Below, piece by piece: positions 7,431 through 16,459 of a DNA stretch of 64,000 bases. Each line of letters starts with the position of its first letter. Positions within the stretch are counted from its first letter, which is position 1. Below the pieces are notes generated by a model that worked only from the letters and a program-made list of their open reading frames with translations, did no database searches and had not been told where the DNA came from. This DNA is from Comamonas composti DSM 21721. GTDB lineage: Bacteria > Pseudomonadota > Gammaproteobacteria > Burkholderiales > Burkholderiaceae_C. Where the stretch lies: contig NZ_AUCQ01000014.1 in NCBI RefSeq assembly GCF_000429845.1, forward strand, positions 1 to 64,000, given 5' to 3'. The position numbers were made by a program, and so were the translations under genes.

Positions 7431-9491
7431 ATGCCAGAGACCGCATCCCAGACCACGCCAAGCGCCGAGATCCCGGCTGCAGGGCCGCCACCGGAGCCCA
7501 TGGCGCGCATGACGTTCTCGGCGCCAGTGGTGATCCCGGCCCTGCTGGTGCTGGGCCTGCTGCTGGTGTATTGCGCCGTCTCGCCCAGGGATGCGGATCG
7601 GTTCTTCTCCGGCGCCCAGGCCTGGGTCGTCGGTCATTTCGACTGGTTCTATGCGGTGTCCGTGACGCTGTTCCTGGTGTTCCTGGTGCTGATTGCATCC
7701 AGCCGCTTTGGCGACATACGCCTGGGTCCCGACGATGCCGAGCCCGAGTTCAGCTTTATCTCGTGGACAGCCATGCTGTTTGCCGCAGGCATGGGCATAG
7801 GCCTCATGTACTTTGGTGTGGGCGAGCCCATGCAGCACTATCTGCGGCCTCCGACCGAGCTCGTAGGCACGCCCGGGGCAGCGCGCGAGGCGCTGCAGGC
7901 CACGTTCTTTCACTGGGGCTTTCACGCCTGGGCCGTCTACGGGGTGATGGGCCTGGTGCTGGCCTATTTCGGCTTTCGCTACAACCTGCCGCTGACCATG
8001 CGCTCGGGGCTCTACCCGCTGCTCAAGCAGCGCATCAACGGGCCCATAGGCCATGGCGTGGATGCGTTTGCACTTGTGGGCACGATTGCTGGCATTGCGA
8101 CCACGCTGGGCTATGGCGCGCTGCAGCTGGCTGCGGGCCTGCACACGCTCACGGGCTGGGACACCTCGACGGCGGTGTTCCGCATCTGGGTCGTGGTCGT
8201 GGTTGTCGGATTGGCCGGGCTGTCGGCGGTCTCGGGCTTGGACAAGGGCGTGAGGCGGCTGAGCGAGTTCAACCTGGTGCTGGCCTTTGTGCTGCTGGGC
8301 TTTGTGATCATTGCCGGACCGACGGTGTTTCTGTTCCAGGCGCTGAGCGAAAACATAGGCAGCTACCTGTCCAGCCTGGTGCAGATGTCCTTTCGCACCT
8401 TTGCCTACGAACCCGCGAACGAGACCGGCTGGTTTGGCGGCTGGACCATTCTGTACTGGGCCTGGTGGATATCCTGGTCGCCCTTCGTGGGCATGTTCAT
8501 CGCCCGCATCTCGCGCGGACGCACGATTCGCGAATTCGTGATCGGCGTGCTGCTCATTCCCACGGCCTTCAACCTGCTGTGGATGACCGTCTTTGGCAAT
8601 AGCGCGATCTGGATAGACACCCATGTGGCCTATGGCGCGCTGGGCCAGGCGGCGAGCAATGTGGATGCACTGCTGTTTCGCTTCTTCGAATACCTGCCCT
8701 GGTTCAAGGCAGTTTCCTGGCTGGCCATCTTGCTGATCGCCGTGTTCTTCGTGACCTCGGCAGACTCGGGTGCCTATGTGGTGGACAGCATCGCCTCGCG
8801 CGGCCACCCACGCTCGCCGGTCTGGCAGCGCCTGTTTTGGGCTGCGGTGCTGGGCATCACGGCCGTGGTGTTGCTGCTGGCCGGCGGCCTCAAGGCCTTG
8901 CAGGCCATGACCCTGGTCGCAGCGCTGCCCGTGGCCGTGATCATGCTCTCGCTTTGCTATGGACTGTTCCGAGGCCTGCAGGCCGACCGCGCCCACTTCG
9001 AGCAGGACCTGGCGCCGGCCTCGAATTTCTGGAGCGGCCAGCACTGGCGCAAGCGCCTGGAGCAGATCGTGCACCAGCCCTCGCGCAGCGATGTGCGCAA
9101 ATTCCTTGCCGGCGTCGTGCTGTCGGCCATGCGCGAGGTCGCGGCCGAGATGCAAAAGCGCGGCGTGAACGCCCAGGTCAGCGAGGACGTGGAGGGCGGC
9201 GAGCTGCGCCTGACCGTGCCTGCGGGCGCGCTGCGCGACTTCGTCTATGGCGTGCGCAGCATGCGCCGCACCGTGCCGACCTTCATGGTGCGCGATGCCG
9301 CCAGCGAGCAGGCGCGGCGCCATGTCTACGAGCCCATGACCTTCTTCGAGGACGGACGCCTGGGCTACGACATCCAGTACCTGCGCCCCGAGGAAATCAT
9401 TGCCGACATACTGCGCCAGTACGAGCGCTATCTGTCACTGAGCGCCGACCAGCGCACCCAGTTGCTCAACCGCGCACCAGGCCACAGCTGA
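7431..9491 (+). CDS. BCCT-family betaine/choline/carnitine transporter with long C-terminal tail
   Basis: This is a 686-residue inner-membrane transporter with about 12 hydrophobic helices. The family signatures are FAAGMGIGLMYFGVGEPMQHY and the tryptophan-rich helix WAWWISWSPFVGMFIARISRGRT. ADSGAYVVDSIAS follows. About 150 residues after the last helix form a soluble tail, as in BetT-type choline transporters, where the tail senses osmolarity. Start is ATG 7431 with AGAGAGAG upstream; a GTG at 7425 is less well spaced. It is divergent from a LysR gene, and the 274-bp gap must hold both promoters. The substrate is a quaternary ammonium compound by family. Confidence 0.93.
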   Translation: MPETASQTTPSAEIPAAGPPPEPMARMTFSAPVVIPALLVLGLLLVYCAVSPRDADRFFSGAQAWVVGHFDWFYAVSVTLFLVFLVLIASSRFGDIRLGPDDAEPEFSFISWTAMLFAAGMGIGLMYFGVGEPMQHYLRPPTELVGTPGAAREALQATFFHWGFHAWAVYGVMGLVLAYFGFRYNLPLTMRSGLYPLLKQRINGPIGHGVDAFALVGTIAGIATTLGYGALQLAAGLHTLTGWDTSTAVFRIWVVVVVVGLAGLSAVSGLDKGVRRLSEFNLVLAFVLLGFVIIAGPTVFLFQALSENIGSYLSSLVQMSFRTFAYEPANETGWFGGWTILYWAWWISWSPFVGMFIARISRGRTIREFVIGVLLIPTAFNLLWMTVFGNSAIWIDTHVAYGALGQAASNVDALLFRFFEYLPWFKAVSWLAILLIAVFFVTSADSGAYVVDSIASRGHPRSPVWQRLFWAAVLGITAVVLLLAGGLKALQAMTLVAALPVAVIMLSLCYGLFRGLQADRAHFEQDLAPASNFWSGQHWRKRLEQIVHQPSRSDVRKFLAGVVLSAMREVAAEMQKRGVNAQVSEDVEGGELRLTVPAGALRDFVYGVRSMRRTVPTFMVRDAASEQARRHVYEPMTFFEDGRLGYDIQYLRPEEIIADILRQYERYLSLSADQRTQLLNRAPGHS

Positions 9492-9502
9492 GCAGGCATG
9501 CA

Positions 9503-9537
9503 CCGGCTGGCCGGGTAAACACCTGCATGCCAGCCGG
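9503..9537 (+). terminator. Hairpin after the BCCT gene
   Basis: A 9-bp inverted repeat (CCGGCTGGC/GCCAGCCGG) lies 11 bases after the transporter stop. There is no T tract, so any terminator role is tentative. Confidence 0.3.
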
Positions 9538-9566
9538 CTGCGTCTTGCGGATACTGGGCAGCTGCC

Positions 9567-10511
9567 ATGCTGCTCGAATATTCAACCCAGACCCAGGAGG
9601 CGCGCCACCGCTTCGACTACTGGCATGAGGTGGTGTGCCGCCACTGCATTCCTGCCGACAGCCGCCGCACCGACGGCAAAGAAGCCGCGGGCGACGGCTT
9701 TGAGGCCCGGCTGACGCTGCGCACCCTGGGGCCGCTGGAGCTCAGCACCATGTCCGCGCCCAGCCACAGCTGGGTGCGCAATGCCAGCCATCTGCGCACC
9801 CATGCGCGCGATGATCTGTGGCTCGGCTATCTGCTGCACGGCCGGGCCGAGGTACGCCAGTGCGGGCGCCAGGCAAGGCTCAAGACCGGCGATCTGGTGC
9901 TCTACGATGCCGCAAGGCCTTTCGAGTTCGAGGTCACTCCCCGCGACATTTTGCTGATGCGCATTCCGCGTGCCGAGCTGGTCCAGCGCTTTGCCCAGGC
10001 ACCGGCGCACGCGGGCCTGGCCCTGGGCGGCCAGGGCCCGGGCGTGGAGCCACTGCGGGCCATGCTGGGCGAGGCCATGGCCTTGCCCGAATCGGCTCAG
10101 AGCGAGCCCTTGGCTCGGCGCTTCGGCATGCTTTTGCTCGATGTGCTGGCCCTGGCGCTGGAGATGCAGGTGCCCGCGCACCAGCCGCGTGCCAGGCGCG
10201 ATCTGCATGGCCGCATCCAGGCCTACATCCTCAACCACCTGGGCTCCACCGAGCTGTCGCTGCAGACGCTGGCGCAGCAACACCATGTCTCGCCGCGCAC
10301 CGTGACGCGGGCCTTTGCCAGACACGGCCAGAGTCCCATGGGCCTGGTCTGGCAACTGCGGCTGGAGGCCAGCCGCCAGGCCTTGCTCGATGGGCGCTGC
10401 ACCAGTGTCACCGAGGCCGCGTTTGTGCATGGATTTTCCGATGCCGCGCACTTCAGTCGCGCCTTTCGCAAGGCCTTTGGCTGCACACCGCGCAGCCTGT
10501 TGGCCGCCTGA
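9567..10511 (+). CDS. AraC-family regulator with AraC-binding-like N-terminal domain (FeaR type)
   Basis: The protein is 314 residues. The N-terminal half starts with RFDYWHEVVCRHCIPAD and contains GRAEVRQCGRQARLKTGDLVLYDAARPFEF, the cupin-like domain seen in FeaR-type regulators. The C-terminal 100 residues hold two helix-turn-helices, one with LSLQTLAQQHHVSPRTVTRAF and one ending VTEAAFVHGFSDAAHFSRAF. It lies between the BCCT gene and the amidase, all on the same strand, and could regulate either. The ligand is unknown. Confidence 0.92.
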   Translation: MLLEYSTQTQEARHRFDYWHEVVCRHCIPADSRRTDGKEAAGDGFEARLTLRTLGPLELSTMSAPSHSWVRNASHLRTHARDDLWLGYLLHGRAEVRQCGRQARLKTGDLVLYDAARPFEFEVTPRDILLMRIPRAELVQRFAQAPAHAGLALGGQGPGVEPLRAMLGEAMALPESAQSEPLARRFGMLLLDVLALALEMQVPAHQPRARRDLHGRIQAYILNHLGSTELSLQTLAQQHHVSPRTVTRAFARHGQSPMGLVWQLRLEASRQALLDGRCTSVTEAAFVHGFSDAAHFSRAFRKAFGCTPRSLLAA

Positions 10512-10648
10512 GCAAGCTCTCTGTCCCGCACAGGCAAGCCGGCTTGCCCCGGGCTGTCTAGCATGAGGCTGCCGCAGGGCCTGAGCGGCCTGCCGGCAGT
10601 ATCTGTAGATGACAAAGGACGCCAGCGCCTGGCGCCAGGAGACATGCC

Positions 10649-12049
10649 ATGAATGACAACGAACTGCACTATCTCGATCTGCTGGAGGTGGGGCGCGAGA
10701 TCCAGTCGCGCCGCATTTCCTCGCAGGAAGTCACGCGCCACATGCTGGCGCGCATAGAGGCCGTGGATGCGCGGCTGCACAGCTATGTGACGGTAATGGG
10801 GCCACAGGCCCTGGAGGACGCCCGGCGTGCCGACCAGGAGATTGCCCAGGGCCGGCATCGCGGCGCCCTGCATGGCGTGCCGCTGGCGCTCAAGGATCTT
10901 CTGTGGACCCAGGGCGTGCCCACCACGCACGGCATGCCGCTGAACCGTGACTACCGCCCTGCCGAGGACGCGAGCGTGGTGCGCCGGCTGCGCGAGGCCG
11001 GGGCCGTGATTCTGGGCAAGCTGCAGCAGACCGAGGGCGCGTTTGCCGACCACCATCCCGACGTCGTGCCTCCGCTCAACCCCTGGGGGGAGCAGTTGTG
11101 GCCCGGTGCCTCCTCCAGCGGCTCGGGCGTAGCCACGGCGGCCGGGCTGTGCTTTGGCGCGCTGGGAACGGACACCGGGGGCTCGATACGCTTTCCTTCG
11201 GCGGCCAATGGCGTTACGGGGATCAAGCCCACCTGGGGGCGCGTGAGCCGCCACGGCTCCTTCGAGCTGGCCGCATCGCTGGACCACATAGGCCCGATGG
11301 CACGCAGCGCTGCCGATGCAGGCGCCATGCTGGCGGCCATTGCGGGCGCCGACCCGCAGGACCCTACGGCCAGCCAGCAGGCTGTGCCCGACTACCTGGC
11401 CACGATGACGCGCGGCTTCACCGGGCTGCGCCTGGGGCTGGATCGCCAATGGGCGCTGGACGGCGTGGACGAGGCCAGCCGCCAGGCCGTGGAGCAGGCG
11501 CTGGCCGTGGCCCAGAGCCTGGGGGCAAGCCTGCACGAGATCCGCTTTCCCGATGCGACGCAGGCCGTGCTCGACTGGCCGCCGCTGTGCGCGGTCGAGA
11601 CGGCCGTGGCCCATGCCCAGACCTTTCCCGCGCGGCGCGAAGCCTATGGCCCGGGCCTGGCCGGGCTGATCGACCTGGGCCTGGGGCTGTCGGCAACCGA
11701 CTACCAGCGGCTGCTGCTGCGCCGTGCGGACTTCACGGGCCGCGTGCGCGCGCTCTTTGCCGAGGTGGATCTGCTGCTGGTCCCGGCCACGGCCTTTGCG
11801 GGGCCCACGCTGGAGCGCATGGCCGAGTTCGGCTCCGATGCCGAGCTGTTCTCGGGCATGTTGCGCTACACCTGCCCTTTCGACCTCACGGGCAGCCCCA
11901 CGATCACCCTGCCTGCAGGGCTCACGTCCCAGGGCGCGCCCGTGGCCTTCCAGTTCGTGGCCCCGGATTTCCGCGAGGACCTGCTGGTGCGCGCGGGCTG
12001 GGCCTTCCAGCAGGCCACGTCCTGGCACAGGCAGCACCCGCGCGACTGA
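10649..12049 (+). CDS. Amidase-signature family hydrolase
   Basis: This 466-residue amidase-signature enzyme hydrolyses a carboxamide, with the amide and producing pathway unknown. The Ser-cisSer-Lys triad can be placed: Lys82 in PLALKDLLW, cis-Ser155 in PGASSSGSG and nucleophile Ser179 in TDTGGSIRFPSAANG. The 24-residue Ser-Ser spacing matches known members such as FAAH and malonamidase. A GGCGCCAGGAGACATGCC ribosome site precedes ATG 10649. It is not GatA: there is no gatB or gatC nearby and the C-terminal part is short. The upstream AraC gene may control it. Confidence 0.92.
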   Translation: MNDNELHYLDLLEVGREIQSRRISSQEVTRHMLARIEAVDARLHSYVTVMGPQALEDARRADQEIAQGRHRGALHGVPLALKDLLWTQGVPTTHGMPLNRDYRPAEDASVVRRLREAGAVILGKLQQTEGAFADHHPDVVPPLNPWGEQLWPGASSSGSGVATAAGLCFGALGTDTGGSIRFPSAANGVTGIKPTWGRVSRHGSFELAASLDHIGPMARSAADAGAMLAAIAGADPQDPTASQQAVPDYLATMTRGFTGLRLGLDRQWALDGVDEASRQAVEQALAVAQSLGASLHEIRFPDATQAVLDWPPLCAVETAVAHAQTFPARREAYGPGLAGLIDLGLGLSATDYQRLLLRRADFTGRVRALFAEVDLLLVPATAFAGPTLERMAEFGSDAELFSGMLRYTCPFDLTGSPTITLPAGLTSQGAPVAFQFVAPDFREDLLVRAGWAFQQATSWHRQHPRD

Positions 12050-12181
12050 GCGGTGGCGGCCGGGCGCCGGGCTTGATCCAGGTCAGGGCCGGCGCCGCCG
12101 CAGGCGGCTTGGGGATTTTGGCCTACAGACAGTGGGCGGGCTCTGCTCCAAGGTGGCAGGCATTCTTGCGAAGGAGTGCCC

Positions 12182-12745
12182 ATGCGTCCCAATCCCCTGT
12201 CCACGATTCTTCACCGCACCTGGTGGGTGTTGCTGCTGCGCGGCCTGGTGGCCATGGCCTTTGGCGTGCTCACCTTTGCCCAGCCGGCGGTCTCGCTGAT
12301 GGCGCTGATGTTCACCTTTGGCGCCTTCATCTTTGTGGACGGCGTGCTGGGCGTTTATTCGGCGATTCGCGGCCGGGGGCTGAGCCGCCACTGGTGGGTG
12401 CTGCTGCTGTGGGGTCTGGCGGGCGTGATCGTGGGCGTGCTGACCGTGGTGGCCCCGGGCGTGACGGCCCTGGTGATGACGCTCTACATCGCGGTCTGGT
12501 CCCTGATCACCGGTGTGCTGCAAATCATTGCCGCACTGCGCCTGCGCCAGGAGATCGAGGGCGAGTGGCTGCTGGTGCTGGGCGGCGTGCTGTCCGTGCT
12601 GTTCGGCGGCTTCGTGCTCGCCAACCCCGGCGCCGGCATGATGGCCATGCTGTGGGTGCTGGCGCTGTATGCGGTGCTGCTGGGTCTGCTCATGGTCTTG
12701 CTGGCCTTCAAGATCAAGAAAGGCGTGCGTGTTCTCGACGCCTGA
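12182..12745 (+). CDS. HdeD-family (DUF308) membrane protein
   Basis: The protein is 187 residues with six predicted membrane helices arranged as repeated hairpins, as in the acid-resistance protein HdeD. Repeats such as LLLRGLVAMAFGVLTFAQP and LLLWGLAGVIVGVLTVVAPG are the family pattern. Start is ATG 12182 with AAGGAG seven bases upstream. It precedes the PBP1C gene by 27 bases and may be co-transcribed. Function in this group is not established; envelope stress protection is the usual guess. Confidence 0.88.
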   Translation: MRPNPLSTILHRTWWVLLLRGLVAMAFGVLTFAQPAVSLMALMFTFGAFIFVDGVLGVYSAIRGRGLSRHWWVLLLWGLAGVIVGVLTVVAPGVTALVMTLYIAVWSLITGVLQIIAALRLRQEIEGEWLLVLGGVLSVLFGGFVLANPGAGMMAMLWVLALYAVLLGLLMVLLAFKIKKGVRVLDA

Positions 12746-12772
12746 GTCCGGGCTTGGGACAATACCGGCCTC

Positions 12773-15145
12773 ATGACCGATTCGTCCCCTGCTTTTTCCT
12801 CTCTGCCGCGCCTTGTCGCGGCAGTGCTTTTTCTGGCTGCTGCGGGTGCGGCCCAGGCCTTGCCCGGCTATGACGAGGTGCGCCGCGAGCACAAGTCTTC
12901 GGAGACCGAGCTGCTGTCGCGCGAAGGCGAGCTGCTGCAGCGCCAGCGCACCGATGCCAGCGTGCGTCGTGGCCAGTGGATTGCGCTGGCCGACATCTCG
13001 CCGGCCTTGCGCACGGCCCTGCTTCTGAGCGAGGACAAGCGCTTTTACGAGCACAGCGGCGTGGACTGGAGCGCGGTCTCGGCTGCGGCCTGGGGCAACC
13101 TCTGGAATCAGCGCACGCGCGGAGCAAGCACCATCACCATGCAGCTCGCCGGCCTGCTGGATGGCGACTGGCGCCAGGGGCCGGGCGGCAGGACCGTGGT
13201 GCAAAAGCTAGGCCAGACCGTGGCCGCCCAGGTGCTGGACCGGCGCTGGCGCAAGGACCAGATTCTGGAGGCCTATCTGAACCTCGTGCCGTTTCGCAGC
13301 GAGATCGTGGGCATCGATGCCTTGTCGCGAACCCTGTTCGGCAAGGCGGCCCATGGCCTGGATGCGCGCGAGGCGGCGATTGCGGCGGCCCTGGTGCGCG
13401 CGCCGAATGCGGCGCCCGAGCGCGTGGCCAGCCGCGCCTGCGGCGTCATGCAGTCGCTGGCGCCCGAGGATGCGGCCGCGCGCGACTGCTCGGCCATGGC
13501 CTTGTATACGGCCAGCATCCTGCAGCGCCGCCAGTGGCCGGCCAGCGAAGGCGTGGCCCCGCACATGGCGCGGCGCCTGCTGTCCCAGCCCGATGCCAAG
13601 GGCCGGGCCCAGGTGCGCTCGACCCTGAGCGCACCGCTGCAGCGCTTTGCCGTGAACAGCCTGCAGCAGCATCTGCGCGAGCTGCAGGGGCGCAATGTGG
13701 AGGATGGTGCCATCATCGTGTTGGACAACGCCAGCGGCGAGGTACTGGCCTGGGTGGGCTCCTCGGGAGCGCTGAGCCAGGCCGCCGAAGTCGACGGCGT
13801 CACGGCCATGCGCCAGCCGGGCTCTACGCTCAAGCCCTTTCTCTATGGTCAGGCGATTGCCGAAAAGCGCCTCACCGCAGCCTCTCTGATCGAGGACTCC
13901 TCGGCCCACATCCCCACGCAGAACGGGCTCTACATTCCGCAGAACTACGACCGGCGCTTCAAGGGCTGGGTCTCGGTGCGCACGGCCCTGGCGTCCTCGC
14001 TCAACGTGCCGGCCGTGCGCACCCTGGTCATGGTCACGCCCGATGCGTTCTTTGCCCAGCTCCAGCGCCTGGGCCTGCCGCTGCGCGAGAGCGGCGGCTA
14101 CTACGGCTTCAGCCTGGCCCTGGGCAGCGCCGAGGTGCCGCTGCTGCATCTGACGAATGCCTTTCGCGCACTGGCCAATGGCGGGCGCTACACGCCTGCG
14201 AGCTGGATACCGGGCGCCCCGCCCGTGGCTGCGGTGCAGGCCCTGGACGAGCGCGCAGCCTTCATCGTGGGCGACATGCTGTCCGACAACATCGCGCGTG
14301 CGCCGACCTTCGGCACGGACAGCGTGCTGGCCACGCGTTTCTGGACGGCGGTCAAGACCGGCACCAGCAAGGACATGCGCGACAACTGGGCCCTGGGCTG
14401 GTCCCAGCGCTACACGGTGGGCGTCTGGGTGGGCAATGCGCGCGGCGATGCCATGCACTCGGTCAGCGGCACCAGCGGCGCAGCGCCCATCTGGGCCTCC
14501 ATCATGGGTTTTCTGCACAGCCACCAGACCAGCCGCGCACCCAAGGCCCCGGCCGGCGTGGTGCAGCAGGCCGTGCGCTTCGGCCCCGATGCGGCCAGCG
14601 GCCTGCCGCTGGAGAGCGCGCGCAGCGAATGGTTCATGGCAGGTACGCAGCAAGCGCTTTTCGCTATGAATAACATAGCTGCTAGCGCTCGACTTCAGGA
14701 CAATTCAGCATTGAAACGATCTGAAATCGTTAACAGACGCGTGCAAGCAGCTTCAAAAGATGAAGCGGATCACGCCGCGCCCGTTGCCTTGCGCATTGCG
14801 CGCCCGGCCGATGGAACGATTCTCGCGCTGGATCCCGACATCCCGCCCGAGCGCCAGCGCGTGCAGCTCGTGGCGCGCCAGGCGGGCACGGCCTCGGCGC
14901 CGGACTGGCAGGACGCGAGCCTGCGCTGGCGCATGGTCACGCCCGTGCCTGCAGCCGCCGCTGCGCCCGGGCGCGGCGCGCCGCGCGAAGCCCGCCGCGA
15001 GATCGGGCGCGGCAGCACCGCGGCCTGGCTGCCCTGGCCCGGGCGCCATCGCATCGAGCTGCTGGATGCGCGCGGCCAGGTGCTGGACAGCATCCACCTG
15101 GAGGTGCGCGGCGCCGGCGTCCTGGCTTCGCAGGCCGGCCGTTGA
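12773..15145 (+). CDS. pbpC: Penicillin-binding protein 1C (bifunctional peptidoglycan glycosyltransferase/transpeptidase)
   Basis: The protein is 790 residues. After a signal-anchor (LVAAVLFLAAAGAAQA) comes a GT51 glycosyltransferase domain with catalytic Glu in LLSEDKRFYEHSGVDW and GASTITMQLA. The transpeptidase domain follows, with Ser351-Thr-Leu-Lys354 in QPGSTLKPF, SLN at 409-411 and KTGT at 528-531. A C-terminal BiPBP_C domain starts near residue 665. It acts in the periplasm on lipid II and peptidoglycan. Between the catalytic and C-terminal domains, codons 628-662 (14655-14760) are visibly AT-richer and carry a repeat shared with intergenic regions. The yfhM-type alpha-2-macroglobulin gene often found beside pbpC is absent here. 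Confidence 0.95.
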   Translation: MTDSSPAFSSLPRLVAAVLFLAAAGAAQALPGYDEVRREHKSSETELLSREGELLQRQRTDASVRRGQWIALADISPALRTALLLSEDKRFYEHSGVDWSAVSAAAWGNLWNQRTRGASTITMQLAGLLDGDWRQGPGGRTVVQKLGQTVAAQVLDRRWRKDQILEAYLNLVPFRSEIVGIDALSRTLFGKAAHGLDAREAAIAAALVRAPNAAPERVASRACGVMQSLAPEDAAARDCSAMALYTASILQRRQWPASEGVAPHMARRLLSQPDAKGRAQVRSTLSAPLQRFAVNSLQQHLRELQGRNVEDGAIIVLDNASGEVLAWVGSSGALSQAAEVDGVTAMRQPGSTLKPFLYGQAIAEKRLTAASLIEDSSAHIPTQNGLYIPQNYDRRFKGWVSVRTALASSLNVPAVRTLVMVTPDAFFAQLQRLGLPLRESGGYYGFSLALGSAEVPLLHLTNAFRALANGGRYTPASWIPGAPPVAAVQALDERAAFIVGDMLSDNIARAPTFGTDSVLATRFWTAVKTGTSKDMRDNWALGWSQRYTVGVWVGNARGDAMHSVSGTSGAAPIWASIMGFLHSHQTSRAPKAPAGVVQQAVRFGPDAASGLPLESARSEWFMAGTQQALFAMNNIAASARLQDNSALKRSEIVNRRVQAASKDEADHAAPVALRIARPADGTILALDPDIPPERQRVQLVARQAGTASAPDWQDASLRWRMVTPVPAAAAAPGRGAPREARREIGRGSTAAWLPWPGRHRIELLDARGQVLDSIHLEVRGAGVLASQAGR
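14661..14755 (+). repeat. Comamonadaceae-type interspersed repeat inserted in frame in pbpC
   Basis: The segment has arms AGCTGCT (14677-14683) and AGCAGCT (14746-14752) and internal blocks AACATAGCTGC, TTCAGG and ATCTGAAAT. The same blocks in the same order occur in the intergenic copy at 39321-39402. It contains no stop in the pbpC frame and encodes about 32 extra residues (begins MNNIAASARLQDNS). Confidence 0.65.
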
Positions 15146-15268
15146 GATGCCTGCATGTAGAAAATTTCAAGGCCTGTGCAAATCCCTTCACGCATCCACA
15201 GTGCCTGCGCAGGCCGGCTCGCACTACCATCTGCGCCATTGCTGTAGAACAAGACCGGAGGTGAAGCC

Positions 15269-16447
15269 ATGGGCATTGATCTTTCCAAAATGACCTGCAT
15301 AGAAGACCTGCGCCAGGTGGCCGAGCGCCGCGTGCCGCGCATGTTCTATGACTATGCGGACTCGGGCTCCTACACCCAGGGGACGTATCGCGCCAACGAG
15401 GCGCAGTTCCAGAGGATCCAGCTGCGCCAGCGCGTGGCCGTGAACATGCAGGGGCGCAGCACGCGCAGCACCATGGTCGGCGAGGACGTGGCCATGCCGG
15501 TGGCGATTGCGCCCACGGGGCTTACGGGCATGCAGCATGCGGATGGCGAGATCCTCGCGGCCCAGGCGGCCAAGGAGTTCGGCATACCGTTCACGCTCTC
15601 GACCATGAGCATCTGCTCGCTGGAGGACATTGCCGAGCACACGGGCCGTCATCCGTTCTGGTTTCAGCTGTACATGATGCGCGACCGCGACTTCATGGAG
15701 CGGCTGATCGAGCGCGCCAAGGCCGCCAACTGCTCGGCACTGCAGCTCACGCTGGATCTGCAGATCCTGGGCCAGCGCCACAAGGACATCAAGAACGGCC
15801 TGTCCACGCCGCCCAGGCCGACGCTTGCCAACCTCATCAACCTGGCCACCAAGCCGCGCTGGTGCCTGGGCATGCTCGCTACCCGCCGCCGCAGCTTCGG
15901 CAACATCGTGGGCCATGTCACGGGCGTGGCGGACATGAGCTCGCTGTCCTCGTGGACCGCAGACCAGTTCGATCCCACGCTGAACTGGGCGGATGTGGAG
16001 TGGGTCAAGAAGCGCTGGGGCGGCAAGCTGATCCTCAAGGGCATCATGGACGCCGAGGACGCAAGGCTTGCGGCCGACAGCGGGGCCGACGCCCTGGTCG
16101 TGAGCAACCACGGCGGGCGCCAGCTCGATGGCGCACCGGCCTCCATCGATGCCTTGCCGGCTATCGCCCAGGCCGTGGACAGGCGCATTGAAGTCTGGAT
16201 GGACGGCGGCATACGCAGCGGCCAGGACGTGCTCAAGGCCCGCGCCCTGGGTGCACGCGGCACCTTGATAGGGCGCAGCTTTCTCTATGGCCTGGGGGCC
16301 TTCGGCAGGCCCGGCGTGGCGCGTGCGCTGCAGATCATCCACAAGGAGCTCGATGTGACCATGGCCTTTTGCGGCCACACCGACATCGAGAACGTGGGGC
16401 CGGAGATTCTGCTGCCCGGCACCTACCCCCAGCCTGCGGGGCAGTGA
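15269..16447 (+). CDS. FMN-dependent alpha-hydroxyacid dehydrogenase (L-lactate dehydrogenase LldD-like)
   Basis: The 392-residue protein oxidises an L-2-hydroxyacid to the 2-oxoacid using FMN. Marks are RRVPRMFYDYADSGSYTQ, PVAIAPTGLTGMQH, the FQLYMMRDR strand and the catalytic His281 in VVSNHGGRQLDGAPASIDALP. DGGIRSGQDVLKARALGARGTLIGR then binds the flavin phosphate. The ribosome site GGAGGTGAAGCC before ATG 15269 is strong. It stands alone, convergent with an AraC gene. L-lactate is the commonest substrate, but glycolate and mandelate relatives look alike at this level. Confidence 0.93.
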   Translation: MGIDLSKMTCIEDLRQVAERRVPRMFYDYADSGSYTQGTYRANEAQFQRIQLRQRVAVNMQGRSTRSTMVGEDVAMPVAIAPTGLTGMQHADGEILAAQAAKEFGIPFTLSTMSICSLEDIAEHTGRHPFWFQLYMMRDRDFMERLIERAKAANCSALQLTLDLQILGQRHKDIKNGLSTPPRPTLANLINLATKPRWCLGMLATRRRSFGNIVGHVTGVADMSSLSSWTADQFDPTLNWADVEWVKKRWGGKLILKGIMDAEDARLAADSGADALVVSNHGGRQLDGAPASIDALPAIAQAVDRRIEVWMDGGIRSGQDVLKARALGARGTLIGRSFLYGLGAFGRPGVARALQIIHKELDVTMAFCGHTDIENVGPEILLPGTYPQPAGQ

Positions 16448-16459
16448 GCGTGGCCGGTC

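Noticed and set aside
7110-9323. 737-codon open frame on the minus strand across the BCCT gene
   Set aside because: Antisense to a clear transporter gene; the peptide is low-complexity His/Gln/Arg/Gly-rich, as expected from a GC-rich antisense frame.
10223-12037. 604-codon minus-strand frame
   Set aside because: Antisense to the amidase and AraC genes; no recognisable motif.
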